Shown here one piece after another: positions 9,125 through 22,139 of a stretch of DNA of 64,000 nt. Source of the stretch: Sordariomycetes sp. S80-01Y (taxonomy: Eukaryota; Ascomycota; Sordariomycetes); contig JAXQJY010000031.1 of NCBI GenBank assembly GCA_037042185.1, positions 248,001-312,000 of the forward strand, read 5' to 3'. The notes below the pieces were generated by a model. It saw only the letters and a list, made by a program, of their open reading frames with translations. It did not search any database and was not told the origin of the DNA. The first letter of the stretch is position 1, and each line of letters begins with the position of its first letter. The position numbers were made by a program, and so were the translations under genes.

Positions 9125-12100
9125 TCAGCCAAAGATTGTCTTTTCCAGCTTGTCCTTCTCTCCCGAGCTCTCACACATTTCTCTAAAGATGCTGCCCTCC
9201 TTCTGCCACAGCTCGCTAGGCGTGCCGAACTCGGCAGCCCTGCCCTCGTCGAGGACCAGGATGCGGTCAAAGTCGACAATGGTGCTGAGACGGTGCGCGA
9301 TGACGATGAGGGTGCTGCCCGTGAATTCCTCGCGGATGCTGCGCTGGATGAGCGCATCGGTGGTCATGTCCACGGCCGAGGTCGCCTCGTCGAGCACCAT
9401 GATCTTGGGTCGCGCGACGATGGCGCGCGCGAGGCAGAGGAGCTGGCGCTGGCCCTGCGACAGGTTGCCGCCGGACTCGGAGACGGGGGATGAGAGTGAG
9501 CGGAACACGTTGGTGTTGGAGGACGTCAGGGTCGACGCGGCGGCCGACGAGGGCTCGGCGGGTGTCGGGTTGGATGAGTCGATGAGGTGGACGCGGGCTA
9601 GCGACTCGCGCAGCTCGGTATCTGTGCGGTCGTTGAATGGGTCGAGGTTGCTACGGATAGTGCCGGAGAAGAGCACGGGGTCCTGGGCGAATCAGTAAGT
9701 TGACATGGCCATATAAGAGCCGGGATGGTAAAGGACGCTTACCTGGGGAATGATTGCTAGTCGTGACCGCAGACTGTGTAGATCAATCTTTGAAATATCC
9801 AGCCCGTCAATCACAACATTGCCAGATCGTGACTCCAAGAAGCGGAAGAGCGCTAGCGTCAGTGAAGACTTGCCGGCGCCGGTTCGTCCAATGACACCAA
9901 TGCGTTCGTTGTCCTTCACTTCGAAGGTAACTCCCTTCAAGACTGGCGGCAGATCCTCAGCATAGCTGACCACCAAGTTGTTAACCTCCATCCGGCCGGA
10001 CGTTGGCCAGGCAGCAGGCGGCTCTTTGCCTTCTCTGGACTCAGTTTCGAGGTTCGAGTATTCAATGACTCGCTCGGCAGCGTTCATGTTGAGCTCCAGG
10101 CTCGAGTAGTTACGGATGGCAAGGAGCATGTTCATCGAGAAGTCCATGGCAAACGATATGGTGAAGCCCGCCATGGCGGCGTCGACTTGCGGGCTGAGGA
10201 TCACGACAATGCCGATGGTGGTCGTGAAGACGGTGCCCACGAGAGCCATGCGGAAGCCCAGCCACCGGTTGACGTTCCACATGTAGATGCTGACCGAGTC
10301 CCACAGGTCGAGGTCCTTGTACATGCGCTCGAGGTAGACGCTGGTCTTTTGGAAGGCCCGCAGGGTGGAGATGCCGGAGAGGGTGGCGTTGAAGAGCTCA
10401 AAGACGGGTGACTTGCTGGTGCTTTCCAGTCGCTTGAGGGGCCTGGCACCATCCAGGTACTTTTTGCCGATCAGGCCGGCCGCGAGGATCAGGACAGCAG
10501 CCAGAGGCAGGATGTAGGGCGATACGAGCGCCGCCGCCACGCACACACCACCCAGACTCAGGATGTGCCAGAAGAGCATGCCCAGGTCCATGGTCAGGCG
10601 TTGGTCGATGATCTCGATGTCGGACGTCAGGCGGTTCAGGATGCGTCCAACCGGCACCGTGTCGAGCCAGCGCAACTTGGTGCGCAGCACGGTTGACAGT
10701 ATGTCCTGGAACAAGACGCGGGAGCCCTTGATGCTCATGATGAAGGACCACCAGAAGCGCAGCGTGCCCACCGTGCCGGCGGCGAGCGACAGCACGACGT
10801 AGATGGTCAGGTAGTACTTGAGATGATTGCTCTCTTCAGCAACCATAGGTCCTCCCGACGCGTGGAAAGTGCTCTGCTGCAGCGTGAAGGCGTAGGCGCT
10901 GCCGTGGACGTCGTGCGCGTTGCTCATGGACTTCTGGCCGTCGCCGCCGGTCCAGATCCTCACCCACCAGCCACGGCCGAGATTTCCGGCCTCGAAGGCG
11001 AGGTAGATGAGGGCGCAGAAGGACCAGAAGGGCCAGCCGCCGCAGGCCTTCATGTAGCTGAAGTAAACGTGCGACTTGACGGTGCCCTTCTCGCGGGTCT
11101 CTTCCTGGACGAACTTCTTGGCATCGACGTTCTTCCCGGCGTCCAGAGGTTCTTGGTCTCCGTCGTCCTTGGGCAGTTCTGCAACCGAAGTCTCCTCTGA
11201 GCTGACGGCTGTGGATGCCTCGCCAACCTCTTCCTCCGGAGAGGGCTCTTCGCGGCTCTTGATCTGTTCGAGCACGCCATTCTCCTCGAGCTCGGAAGTC
11301 AAACCAGCCTGTAGAACAGTGCCTTCGCCAAGCTCCACCAGATACTTGGTCAGGGGCTGCACCAAGCCAACATGGTGGGTAACCAAGATCCTAGTCCGAC
11401 CTTTGCAGATGTTGCCTCCGATGCACTTGTCGAGGATCTGGCGTCCCACGTGGGCGTCGACAGCGCTGAAGATGTCATCCATGACAAGGATCTCGGCGCG
11501 GGAATAGATGGCCCTGGCCAGCGTGATGCGCCACTTCTGGCCACCGCTGAGGTTGATGCCGTTGGCGCCCAGCTCGGTCTTGTCTCCGTCGGTCAAGATG
11601 TCGAGATCCTTCTTCAGAGCGCACACGTTCAAGACTTCTTGGTAGCGAGACTCCACGAATGGGAGGCCGAACAGGATGTTGTCACGCAGCGAGGCGCTTT
11701 CAAGCCAGGGGGTCTGTGCAACGAACGCAACCGAGCCGGGGAGGATCCAGTTGCCGAGGTTTGCTTTGTGGTCGTGACGCTCAAGAGGCGATGCGGTGGG
11801 TGGCAGCGTTATCCTTCCATCCAGCAGGTCAACTTCCCCGATCAGGGCCGACAAGATCAGGCTTTTGCCCGTACCAGTCTTGCCAGAGATAACGGACAGC
11901 TCGCCAGCCGGGAATGAGAGGTTCAAGTCCTTGAGGGTGAATCTGTCATCGTCACTCAAGTCGTCATCGTCAGTTGGCCAAGCAATTGTAACGTTGTCGA
12001 GGGCAACGTTCGGCCCCTCGGTGATCGTCTTCTTGATCTCGGGGCCTTTCAGATAGGTATCGATGCGGTTGATCGAGATGACGGTGTCGAAGCCCATGGT

Positions 12101-14012
12101 CAGAATCTCGGGCAGAGCGCCCAGCGTGACCTCGAGTGACTTGAAGATGCTGATGCTGACAAAGGCGATCGAAGGAGTCAAGCCGCCGGTGAGCAAAGCG
12201 TACGAGGCCAAAGCCGCCGCAGCAAGGAAGATGGGGCTGGCCACCCAGCAACCGAACAAGACCACGTCGCCCAGGAAGACCTGCCATGTCACCTCCAGCT
12301 CGTTCTCTCGCATGTCCATGATGCGCTTCTCCCACTGCTTCTCGAGCGCCGCGAACTTGATCTGACGCATCCCGAGGAGGGCTTCGTTGACGACGGCCAG
12401 CTTCTCGTCGCGCACCTTCATCAGCACCTCCGACAGACGCATGTATCGCTTGGAGAAGTAGGTGTTGACGGGCAGGACCAAGGCCCAGGCGAAGATACCA
12501 ATGGCGAATGGTAGCCATCCGATCAATTGGATCAGGAAGCCCGAATAGACGATAAGCTTGCCGAGGCTGTTCACAATGAGGAACTGAATGGCGGCAAAGT
12601 TTGCGATGCGTCGAGTATCGACACCGACAAGGTTGACGATGGCCTGACGAGACTTAAGCACACTCGACTCATCCGAAGCAGGCTCTTCCTTCTCATCTTG
12701 GGTCTTGTCGTTTCCGTTAGCTGTCCCAACGTCTTGGTCGTTTGTGGCGTCCACGCTGACCGCTTCAGGTGCCTCCTCGGAGTCCTCAATGATGATTGTC
12801 GGTGGCGCCTCGGCCTCCTTTGGCTTGTCTGCGGACTTTACGTTCTTTCGCTTAAGTGACTTTTCGTAGATCAAAGCCGAGAGCTGCGCCCTTATGGGCT
12901 GTGAGATCATGGTAATAGAGTAGTAGTTGACCCAGCCATCCATCCACTGCTCAGTCAGGGAAAAGACGCCCAGCAGTATGACGAGGGACCACAGCAGGCG
13001 ACTGGGCGAACCTCCTCCGCCTCGCTCCTGCAATAGGTTGATGAGCTGCAGCATCGTCCAGAAGGGCCCTATCCCAAGAAGACATCTCGCAACCGTGACA
13101 CCCCACTGCAGGGCAAAGCGACCCTTGTAGGCGTTGATCAGAGACCACATAAGCTTGCCGGTGAAGCCACCCGACTTCCAGTCGGCGACGACCTCCTCGG
13201 CGCGGATGGTGTGGTCAGGCTCCGGAATGTCCTTCTCGTCGAGGTCGCCCTTTTTGGACGCGAGGTCGATGATGGGCCTGGTCCAGGACCACGTATACCG
13301 GCTCAGCATGGACGAGGTCCATTGCGCGTCGACGTCCTGGTCGCGGAAGTAGACGACGGGGCGTCGCGGGATGGAGACGCTTCCAAACAGTGTGAGAATG
13401 GCGGATACGATGTTGACAATGCGAAGGATGAGGGCAACATCGTTTTTGCTGGTCAAGTGATCTCCTACATCAAATGCTTGGATCGCAACGACGATCAACG
13501 TAACGAGGGACGAGCCAAACGACCACCGCCCAGCGTTGTGAACCCTAACAGGCCCGTGAATCGCATTCATCAACAGGGCTTGAAACAGAATGAGGCCCTG
13601 AACAAGGTCAGTCTACGCGCCAGAGCGGTCCGGTGCGTCTTACCCATGAGGCGGTGACCATCCAGTTCTCCAAGAACAACCCATCGCGCTCGTGATGCAA
13701 CGTCGTCAGGACGGATATCGAAATGGAAGTGCCGAGGCCCAGCGAGGCAAAGAGCAATATGACTGCTCTGGGGGCCTTGTTTGAAAAGGCCGCGATTGAC
13801 TCAGGCGTTGCCTTGCCGTCACGATCCTCATAAAAGTTGTCTTTGGGGGCGCCCTTGCGGATCTGACGGATGATGGTCACAAGCGCAGGGATCGTGAAGA
13901 GCGCAACGATGGCCAAACCTGTCACTGATATCGGGAACAGAGGAAGGTGCTCTGCCATTGCGAGACGTTTTTCCATCGTCAGACCGTTGCCAGCCGTCAG
14001 AGGTGAAGCCAT
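9125..14012 (-). CDS. ABCC-type (MRP/Ybt1-like) full ABC transporter, 1593 aa
   Basis: Three exons on the minus strand: 14012-13644, 13597-9743 and 9682-9125, with introns of 46 nt (GTAAGA...TTCAG) and 60 nt (GTAAGC...CCCAG). Layout: an N-terminal group of about five hydrophobic segments (TMD0-like, residues 25-180), TMD1, NBD1 (Walker A GKTGTGKS about residue 694; LSGGQK signature about 805), TMD2, and NBD2 (GRTGAGKS about 1360; LSQGQRQ about 1482, then [10 protein letters not shown]). An acidic insert of roughly 80 residues (rich in Glu, Asp and Thr) interrupts TMD1, as in the yeast vacuolar Ybt1/Bpt1/Vmr1 group. The second intron falls inside NBD2 between IIPQ and DPVLFSG. Expected role: ATP-driven export or vacuolar sequestration of conjugated organic anions or drugs; the substrate cannot be read from sequence. 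Confidence 0.93.
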
Positions 14013-15776
14013 CGTGATGAGGCAGGGCTCCGCATCCGTCCTCGTTGGAAGAAGGTGGTCAGCAGTCGTTGCGCACAGCTCCGTGATGCAACGGGCGGTC
14101 GGTGTGAGCGGCTGGGGTTGGGTTGGTCAGATCACGGTGTTAACAATCGCGCAAAGATGAAGGTTTGACACTTTTCTGAGTCGATGTTAGATCCGGAGGC
14201 AAAGTCTGCCGGGGCCCGAGAACTCGGCCGTGTTGATGCGGCGGCCTGGCGAGCAGTTGCGCTTCGCCCTGCGTGAACGTGGATCGTACCGACCGCACCG
14301 CATCACATCGCATCGCTTGCATCCTTCGCAGCTTTACCGTTTTAGTGGTGCAGCGTCGCCTCGTGGAGGGATGTGACCAGCCCGCCCTCGCTTCTGGATG
14401 GATGGGGTATCTGAGCAGTGCCGCTTTTAGCCCCGGTTGGAACGGACGCTGGCCAGGCTAGGCTACCGTCAGTAACTCCAGGCGTTCCAAGAATGTACCG
14501 TCTGTAACGGCAATTAAGCGCTGGCAATGCGTTCGAGTGTGTAAATGTCCTTAAACATCCTAGGCGAAGCCATCAGTATTCGGCCTCGCCATCGCAAGTT
14601 GATGGCTGGGTCGTTGACCATCCCGAGTGCTGTATAGACCCGCTCCCGAGAGGCCTTGCCGTAGATTCGAGCTACGCCATTCGAGTTCAATTGCGGTACA
14701 AGCCATCGTGCAGGAAGACGGCACCAACTAGAGACGAAGCTCAAAGCAGCTGAAAGTAGCATAATGCTTGCTTTGATCTCGCGGGTCTTATCAAGCTTAT
14801 GAACGAGCGGCGCAAGCGCAGTCGTGACCGCTAGTTGGCAGCTTTGACCAGGGTATTTCAACGCTCGGATCATCATGCTACTACTTAGCATACCACTGGC
14901 ACGCAACAAATTTCTCTTTGACCTTTGATCTGGAGGATTTGTGATCCTACCATCTAGACCGCAACATCCGGCAGTCCTCTCCTCACAATTTCCACCCACG
15001 TGGCACTTACAATATCCAAGACAGCACGGAACACTCTGAACCCTTGTAATAGATATGTCACAGGCAAATTGGTCCAGGGAATCGGGCCTGTCCGTAGATC
15101 CAGACCCGGGCCTCTCGGAAGCCTTTTCCAGCAGCCTGATCGGCAGTGACCTAGCTATTGTATCTTAGACCTCTGAGATCACGATAGCTGCGCACGTATC
15201 TGTGATTCGGTAGCTAGTGGTGAACTATGATTGGCAGCTTCGGTAGTATTCAGCAGGAGCAGGAGCCTCAGCCCTAGCATCACGCCCCCAACACTTCCTG
15301 GTACCTGGGGCAAAAGTGCCGATGTGATAGGTTGGGCATGGCATTCGTCCTGCATGATGTCCCAAGTCCACACCAACCTAGTACCGAGAAAGGGCGATTC
15401 CATTGTGGAAGCAGGGTCTATGTCTGAGCTTTCCTTCATAAAGCAGGTGCCTGAAGCGAAGGAGCGCTTGTTCGGAGTCTTCGAAATGTACCGAGACACT
15501 GTTACATCGGCTTCTCCTCTCAAAGCCCACTTCGAGCTAGGGCTCTGACCAGCCTCTGCCCCTGGTCATCCGGGTCCGAACTGCCCCTGCATGCCAATAA
15601 AGGCATCCTCAATCCTACAAATCCTCCCTGCCACGATGTAGGAACTTTCCGCAGCACTGATGACTTGAGAATAAGAAAAGCCTGGGCCGCCTATAATACA
15701 CGATGCTTGAGCTTCACAGGTTTCCTAGTGCGAACTTCTTCGTTCTAATTTCCTTCTCCCCGCGAGACCAGCGAAC
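14013..15776. other. Long divergent intergenic region; one weak open frame only
   Basis: 1764 bp between the divergent ABC transporter and oxidase starts. An open frame at 14514-14999 (-) could encode 161 aa with a modest hydrophobic segment, but it has neither the codon bias of its neighbours nor a recognisable domain, so I do not call it a gene. Overlapping open frames near 15179-15548 on both strands are equally unconvincing. Confidence 0.4.
15692..15698 (+). promoter_or_regulatory. TATA-like box of the FAD oxidase gene
   Basis: TATAATA 79-85 bp upstream of the start codon, followed by a pyrimidine-rich leader. The spacing is normal for a regulated fungal gene; no other core element was recognised. 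Confidence 0.4.
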
Positions 15777-17869
15777 ATGGCAAGATTGACGATATCACCT
15801 CTGCTGGCCCTCGGGCTTGCCGTCCGAACCTATGCAGCTGCACCCTACTGTCTGCCCGGGGACGCATGCTTCCCGTCTGCAGAAGTTCTGGACGAGTTCA
15901 ACAGCACCATCGGCGGACGTCTCATCAAGTCTCAGCCATACGGCGCGGCCTGCTATGAGGCGACCTACAATGCTGAGGAGTGCAAAGCCATTGCAGAGGT
16001 CAAGGGTCTCCACGCATGGAGATTGCCGCAGCCTCGTAAGCTCAGAACACCAGGTACCGCGGCCAGGATGCAGGCAAGCTAACACCCGCCAGCTGTGGTC
16101 ATGTACACGACCTGGGAGCAGACGGAAGACCTCGAAGGCTGCATCGTGCCCCCGCTGAACGAGAACGGCACCGCGCCCGGGCCTATTCAAGGCGAGTGCA
16201 CGCTCGGAAACATGCCGGCGTACGTCGTGAATGCGACGAGCGCCGACGACATCGCCGCCGCTGTCAAGTTCTCCGCCAAGCACAACCTGCGCTTCCGCGT
16301 CAAGAACGTACGTCTGACAGCCCTCGTCCAAACTTGCTCGTGTCTATAACCAAGGCTGACGGCTCCAGACCGGACACTGCTACACCGGCAGATCCTCAGG
16401 AGAGGGGGCGCTCTCCGTGTGGACGCGTCACATGAACGACGCTGAATTCATAGAAGACTTCGTCCCCACTGATACTGACGTCTCCCCTCAAGGCGTCATC
16501 TCGGCGGGTCCAGGCGTCAACGTCGAAGGGCTCTATGCCGCCGGAGGCGAGAATGGTGTTGTGACAATAGGTGGATACACGCCTTCCGTGGGTGCTGCTG
16601 GAGGCTACATTGTTGGTGGCGGTACCGGTACGCTTGGTCGAGTCACCCGTCGTTGTTTACTATGCTGATCCGGTCTTAGGTCCCCTTGGTGCCTACTTTG
16701 GCCTGGGTGTCGACAGTATGTTGTGAAATCCTTGCTGCTTATTAGTACTAACCGCCAGTAGACGTTCTTCAATATGATGTTGTCACCGCCGACGGCGAGA
16801 AGCAAATTGCCAATGAGCAAGTCAACCCTGACCTCTTCTGGGCGCTACGTGGCGGCGGCGGTAAGTGGAAGTGCCCTTTAAGTCATCATAACGCAGGCTC
16901 ACATCGTCTAAGGCACTTTCGGTGTCGTTCATCGAGTCTACATCAAGACACACGCACCCTTCGAAGCCGTGAATATCGTGGGGGGCAAGATTGCGTGTCA
17001 GGACAAGGCGTCCTACACCGAGTTGATCAGCAACCTAATCGACTTGCAGCTTCCAGTGCGGGAAAAGGGTCATGTGGTACGTATTCCAGGATTCGGCTCT
17101 GTGCGTTGTCTGTTCTTGCTGACCGCGTTTAGGGAATCTGGCAATCCTTTGCGCGCCTGAACTCCATCGCCTTGATGTCCGCCAAGGGAATGAAGGAGGG
17201 CCCCATTGAGGCCATAGAGGAGACTCTCGGAGCGTTTGATTCCATCTTGAACGTGGAGGGCTGCGAGGCAGATTTTGCCTCTCGTCAGTTCACCGGGCCT
17301 GCGTCCTGGAATGACGCCTATCAGGGGCTGGTGGTGCCCATCATTGAAGACGGCACATCTGTCGGAGTCAATCTCGCCGACCTGAGCCGAACCGTTTCAT
17401 ACGACATCATCAACGATGCAGAGCAGCGCGAGAAGATCAAGGAGCACATCACCTCCTCCGTGCCTCCGGTTATTTGGCAGAACAGCGTCGGAGCAGCCAG
17501 CGCAAGTGTCGACCCAGATGCGGTGAGTGCCTCGACACAGGCAATTCCTCCACCTTGAGCTAACACAACGCGTAGACTGCCGTCAACCCCGCCTGGCGCA
17601 ACGCTTTCGCCTTTGTCAACGAGCCCATCATTGGGCCGTGGCAGGGCGTTGACGACTCGATGCTGGACCTCATCCACAACACCACCGCGAGGCTCAATGG
17701 GCTTTTCGGCAAGGCGGCCTACTACAACGAGGAATTCCCCATCGACGAGGACTGGCAAGACCTGCTGTTTGGAGCCAACTACCCGCGTCTTTTGGAGCTC
17801 AAGGAGCGCTTCGACCCGAACGGCGTGTTCAGCTGCACAACTTGCCCTGGCAGCGAGAAAGGCGTGTAG
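15777..17869 (+). CDS. Secreted FAD-linked oxidoreductase (berberine-bridge/6-hydroxynicotine-oxidase type), 571 aa
   Basis: Eight exons: 15777-16035, 16093-16307, 16369-16627, 16680-16715, 16762-16860, 16913-17076, 17133-17522, 17576-17869. All seven introns (46-61 nt) have GT-AG ends and the joined frame is open. A signal peptide (residues 1-21, MARLTISPLLALGLAVRTYAA) is followed by a PCMH-type FAD-binding domain. The motif NTGHCYTGRS carries the His expected to bind FAD covalently; the position normally holding the second, cysteinyl link (before P-S-V-G in GGYTPSVGAAGG) is Thr, so single covalent attachment is predicted. The C-terminal BBE segment has YYNE and ends FDPNGVFSC. Such enzymes oxidise sugars, alkaloids or secondary-metabolite intermediates with release of hydrogen peroxide; the substrate is not inferable. 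No biosynthetic cluster surrounds it. Confidence 0.9.
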
Positions 17870-19639
17870 TTTGTGGATATACGATCCGTGCTGCTCTGGT
17901 CTGCGAATCCTGGGACGATTGTACAAATACACAAGGGCATAGGGGATACTTCTCCACGGATGTGTGTCGTTGATCGGACTGCTTCTGTCCCATCTTCGAT
18001 TTGCGTTGATTCAATGAAAAGGCCACAAGAAACCATAGGCATTACGAGTGCCTCAAAATGAGGGCAATTACGAGCAAACGCAAGAGCCCTTCAGCATGAG
18101 TGCCCTTTTTCTTGTCCATGGAATGATGCGTGAAGTAGATGGTCGATGAAACGGAGTATCGGTTCTAAACGGTGATGTACATCTTGTGCCTAAAAGAGCC
18201 AGAGCCGGAGCGCCAGCGCAAGAGCGGCGCGTGCGCTAATACCGATCGGGTGACAGCGCAGGCCGCTGTAGTTGCGATCATCGTCTGTCAGTCGTGATAA
18301 GGCGTGCAGTTGACACTGTCCACGGCGCGGGAAAAGGTCCTGTTTGGACAGTGCTAGCTGACGTTAAATAACGGTATCTTCAGCGGGAACCAAACCCCCA
18401 GCCAGGCGCTGGGATATTAGAGGTCGGGTTGTTGCCGGCGCTGCCTCGATCCTTGCCTCTACGATGGTACTGTAGGCATGCCGCTCAGGGGTCCGGCATG
18501 CTGGAATTCCCCGTCGTGAAGGTCGTCTTCAGGCGTCGTATCAGTAAGAAGCCGGCAGGCTGCAGCGACGTCGTCGGTTCGGTGTGACTCTTGTCAGACG
18601 CGGAGGTGCGAGAGGTGCATCGAGACACCACCTTCTGGTCTCAAACGCCGCGGCAGATGCTGTAATTGCTAGGCTTCGCTTTTGCGGCCTGGCTGCCTTG
18701 TGGCGACTGCCTGCTTCAGCCCGGAAGGCGGCGACAGGATCCACGGCAGTGGCAACAGTGTATGAAGGGACGAGATTGCGGCCGCCAGGCAGAAGTTGGT
18801 CTTGTCTTGGTGTTCTGGGGCATCGAAACTGTCGAGTTCCCATTCAAGTCGCTCATGTTTATCACTGGACCAATTGAGGATAGTACTACCTCAGCCACGC
18901 CAACTGCTCAGTCCCCAATTCGGCAATCACAACTCGCAAGACACCGCGATCTGGACGGCCCCTCGTTATCATCCAAGCCCTCCAGCTCCAGCCCAGACCA
19001 CAATTCTTGACCGCTAGACCTATCGTGCGTACGTGCTTGCGTGCCTTGCTTGGTCAAGCAACTGCCCTCACCGAATCCGGAGGCGACAATGCAAGGCGCC
19101 GCAGCACGTCCACAAAGTCCAGTGACGAGGCTTCACCGCGATAGGATGAAACAGCCCGCTGCACAAACGCTGCAGTCAGAGCCCATTCACCGAATAGACG
19201 CCCCCAAAAGCCTCAGATAAGAGTGCGTGGGATGAGGCAGCGCTGGGCACCTCAGCTTGTGCAATTATGCCCTCGGCTGTCCAACGAATCAAGCGATCCT
19301 ACATCTGATGACCAGAGGTGAGGCTTGGCTGCAGACTGCACTAACAAAGTCGCACCGCGTTCGGGTGAACAAACGCTAGCACGTAGACTCCACACCAGCT
19401 TCTTCCATCCTTCGAGCGTGACGCGCCCCTCAAAGACAGAGAGCTTGCAGCATGACCAGGATCCAACCCTCGGACCGTCACGTTTCCGCGATTCGACGTC
19501 GTCCGCTCTCGTTTCAACCATCTCCAAGTCTCCCAACTCACTCCTCTGCTTCTCTGCCGCAGAGCACTGTTCCGAAACCTCGTCCCCCAGTCCGTTCTCA
19601 CGACGCGTCCCATGTAGCATCGACCGCCCCGTCGACGCG
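17870..19639. other. Intergenic, no supported gene
   Basis: 1770 bp between the oxidase and cac2. Arg/Pro-rich open frames occur on both strands around 18541-19017 but look like chance frames in GC-rich DNA. The last 300 bp are pyrimidine-rich and likely form the cac2 promoter and leader. The cac2 frame is open upstream to an ATG at 19325, but that extension reads as low-complexity sequence. Confidence 0.4.
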
Positions 19640-21885
19640 ATGAAGGCGACCCCCCTTATCATCAATTGGCACGACCAGAACGCCCCTGTCTACTCTGCTC
19701 ATTTTGAGCCCAGCGGAAAGGGGCGCCTGGCCACCGCCGGAGGTGACAACAACGTGAGGGTCTGGCAGGTGGACAGCGATGGACCGGAGCGCAAGGTCGA
19801 ATACCTTTCTACGCTCGCGAAGCACAACCAGGCGGTCAACGTTGTGAGATGGGCACCAAAGGGTAAGCTGGACAGGCCTGCCATGGTTTGTTGAACCTGC
19901 TGACTCGTCTAGGTGAGGTGTTGGCCTCGGCCGGCGACGATGGTAACGTCATCCTCTGGGTTCCCAGCGACAGCCCACCCAACAACTTCGGCTCCGAGCA
20001 GCTCGAGGACAAGGAGTCTTGGAGGGCCAAACACATGTGTCGGAGCAGCGGCGCCGAGATCTACGACTTGGCTTGGTCGCCAGATGCCATGCACTTCATC
20101 ATCGGCAGCATGGACAACATCGCGAGAATCTACAATGCCAGCTCAGGTACGTACGATGTATAGGCTTCCACAACTTCAGCTGACTCGTTAGGAACCCTCG
20201 TCCGTCAGATTGCCGAGCACAGCCACTACGTACAGGGCGTCACCTGGGATCCCTTGAACGAATACATAGCGACCCAGTCCTCCGACCGATCCGTACACAT
20301 TTACTCGCTGAAAACAAAGGATGGGCAGTATACCTTGGGAACCGACGACAAGGCGCCGAAGCTGGCAAGTCATCTCAAGGCCGACCTGCCGCCGCGGCGG
20401 ATCTCGTCAAGCAGTCCAGCACCTCCAGACTTTGGCCACAGGGCGCAGCTTTCCGTGCTGGACTCGTCTACGTCGATAGGGTCGCCAGTGCCGTCGGCTC
20501 CAGGGACGCCTACTTCAGCCTCACTGCCCATGAATCCACCCAATGCCGTCAGTCACAGCAGGAGGTCGTCATTCTCATCCAGGAGGTCCATGTCGCCGGC
20601 TCCTTCGATGCCTTTGCCGGCAGTCATGCCGATGGAAGCTTCGCCAAAACCGCCACACTCAGCGACCGTCGGGACGGGCATGAAAAACGCAAATCTCTAC
20701 GCCAACGAGACCCTGACATCCTTCTTCCGCAGACTCACCTTCACCCCTGATGGCAGCTTGCTGCTGACGCCCTCGGGACAGTACCAGAACCAGCACCCGT
20801 CCGAGAACAAGGATGCTAAGCCTGTGACCGAGATCATCAACACCGTATACATTTACACACGCGGTGGGATTAACAAGCCCCCCGTTGCCCACCTGCCCGG
20901 GCACAAGAAACCGTCCGTGGTGGTCAAGTGTTCGCCTGTCATCTACAGCTTAAGGCAATCGCCACCAAAGACGAAACACATAACCATTGACACGTCGTCG
21001 AACGACGAGCCCATCCCGTCTCTGCCAGAGCCACTGGCCAGGCCTTCGCCAGCGCCGACCGTCATGGACCCTCCGCCGCCTCCCTCCACCGCTTCTGCAT
21101 CCGAGACGAGCGCGCCGAAGCAGACCATGGAAAGCTCGTCGACGCCTAATCCGAAGTCGGCGTTCTCCCTCAACTACCGCATCGTCTACGCTGTGGCTAC
21201 CCAAGATTCCGTCCTGCTCTACGACACTCAGCAGAAGACTCCCATCTGCGTCGTGAGCAACCTTCACTGCGCAACCTTCACAGATTTGGCGTGGGCGAGT
21301 GACGGGCTCACCCTTATCATCTCGTCTTCCGATGGCTTCTGCTCGACGCTGTCCTTTTCAGCGGGCGAGTTGGGTGAGGCCTACAAGGGCGAGATCGGCC
21401 CCCCAAAGAAGACCACTGAAGCTCCCGCTTCCACGCATGCTTCTGCACAGAATACGCCCACGCCCACCCCAACGACCCAGTTCGCTCCCCCCTCTCCATT
21501 CGCAGGAACCGTGCATCACCAACACCGAGGGTCGGCCAGCTCCTTCACTGCGCCCTCTCCGCCAGCCACGGCCTCGGTTGCAGGCTCCCAACGGCCTCAT
21601 TCGCCAGCCAGGTCAAACTCTACGTCTTCGGTTGCGACGCAAGCTTCTACAGCGGTCATGAGCAACCCTCCCCTCATCGGCGGCAGTGTCCCCGGCATCG
21701 CAGCCGCGAACAGCGGCAAGGTTACAGGCGTGCCCATCACCACGCCCCCAGAAACCCCTCGAAGCGCAACTGGCAGTGTGACTGGCACAAAGCGCGACGC
21801 GAGCCAGGCCAGTGAGAGCGAAAAGGAGGAGTCATCACAGCCGAAGAAGCGACGCATCGCGCCTACGCCAGTCGAGAAGGCATAG
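19640..21885 (+). CDS. cac2: Chromatin assembly factor 1 subunit B (p60/Cac2), 716 aa
   Basis: Three exons: 19640-19862, 19913-20146, 20192-21885; introns of 50 and 45 nt with GTAAGC and GTACGT donors. The start is set at MKATPLIINWHDQNAPVYS, which matches the conserved N-terminus of CHAF1B/Cac2, rather than at the in-frame upstream ATG (19325). WD40 repeats fill the N-terminal half (examples: GRLATAGGDNNVRVW, VLASAGDDGNVILW, HFIIGSMDNIARIY, YIATQSSDRSVHIY), with one more pair after a Ser/Pro-rich insert. The C-terminal third is disordered (Ser/Thr/Pro rich) and ends with a basic tail containing PKKRR. CAF-1 deposits H3-H4 on newly replicated DNA in the nucleus. It ends tail-to-tail with the phosphoesterase gene, 254 bp apart. 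Confidence 0.93.
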
Positions 21886-22139
21886 TAGAGCCTCTGCATC
21901 CGAACAGTGCTGCCACTGGTAAGCTGCATCGAAGTTTGTAAACTATACACGAGGAAAAGGAATTGGGGATCTTTGAGGGAAGCTTGGAGTTCATGGGTGT
22001 TTTCGGGCGTTCATGGCAGGGCCAGGTATGGATAGCTGAGGTAGCTTGGTAGCTTTTCTGGAGTTTTCCACGGCGACACTTTCGTGCGCCTCTGAGGCAC
22101 CTCCCAATACATACAATATTCAGACTACAGAGGTCCTTG

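Noticed and set aside
14514-14999. 161-codon minus-strand frame between the ABC transporter and the oxidase
   Set aside because: No domain, weak codon bias, no clear promoter; left as intergenic, although a small lineage-specific gene cannot be excluded.
18541-19017. Overlapping Arg/Ser/Pro-rich frames on both strands
   Set aside because: Mutually overlapping, unbiased, no homologue recognised; probably chance frames.
19325-19639. Upstream in-frame extension of Cac2 from an ATG at 19325
   Set aside because: The extra 105 residues are low-complexity and precede the conserved start MKATPLIINWH; more likely 5' UTR.
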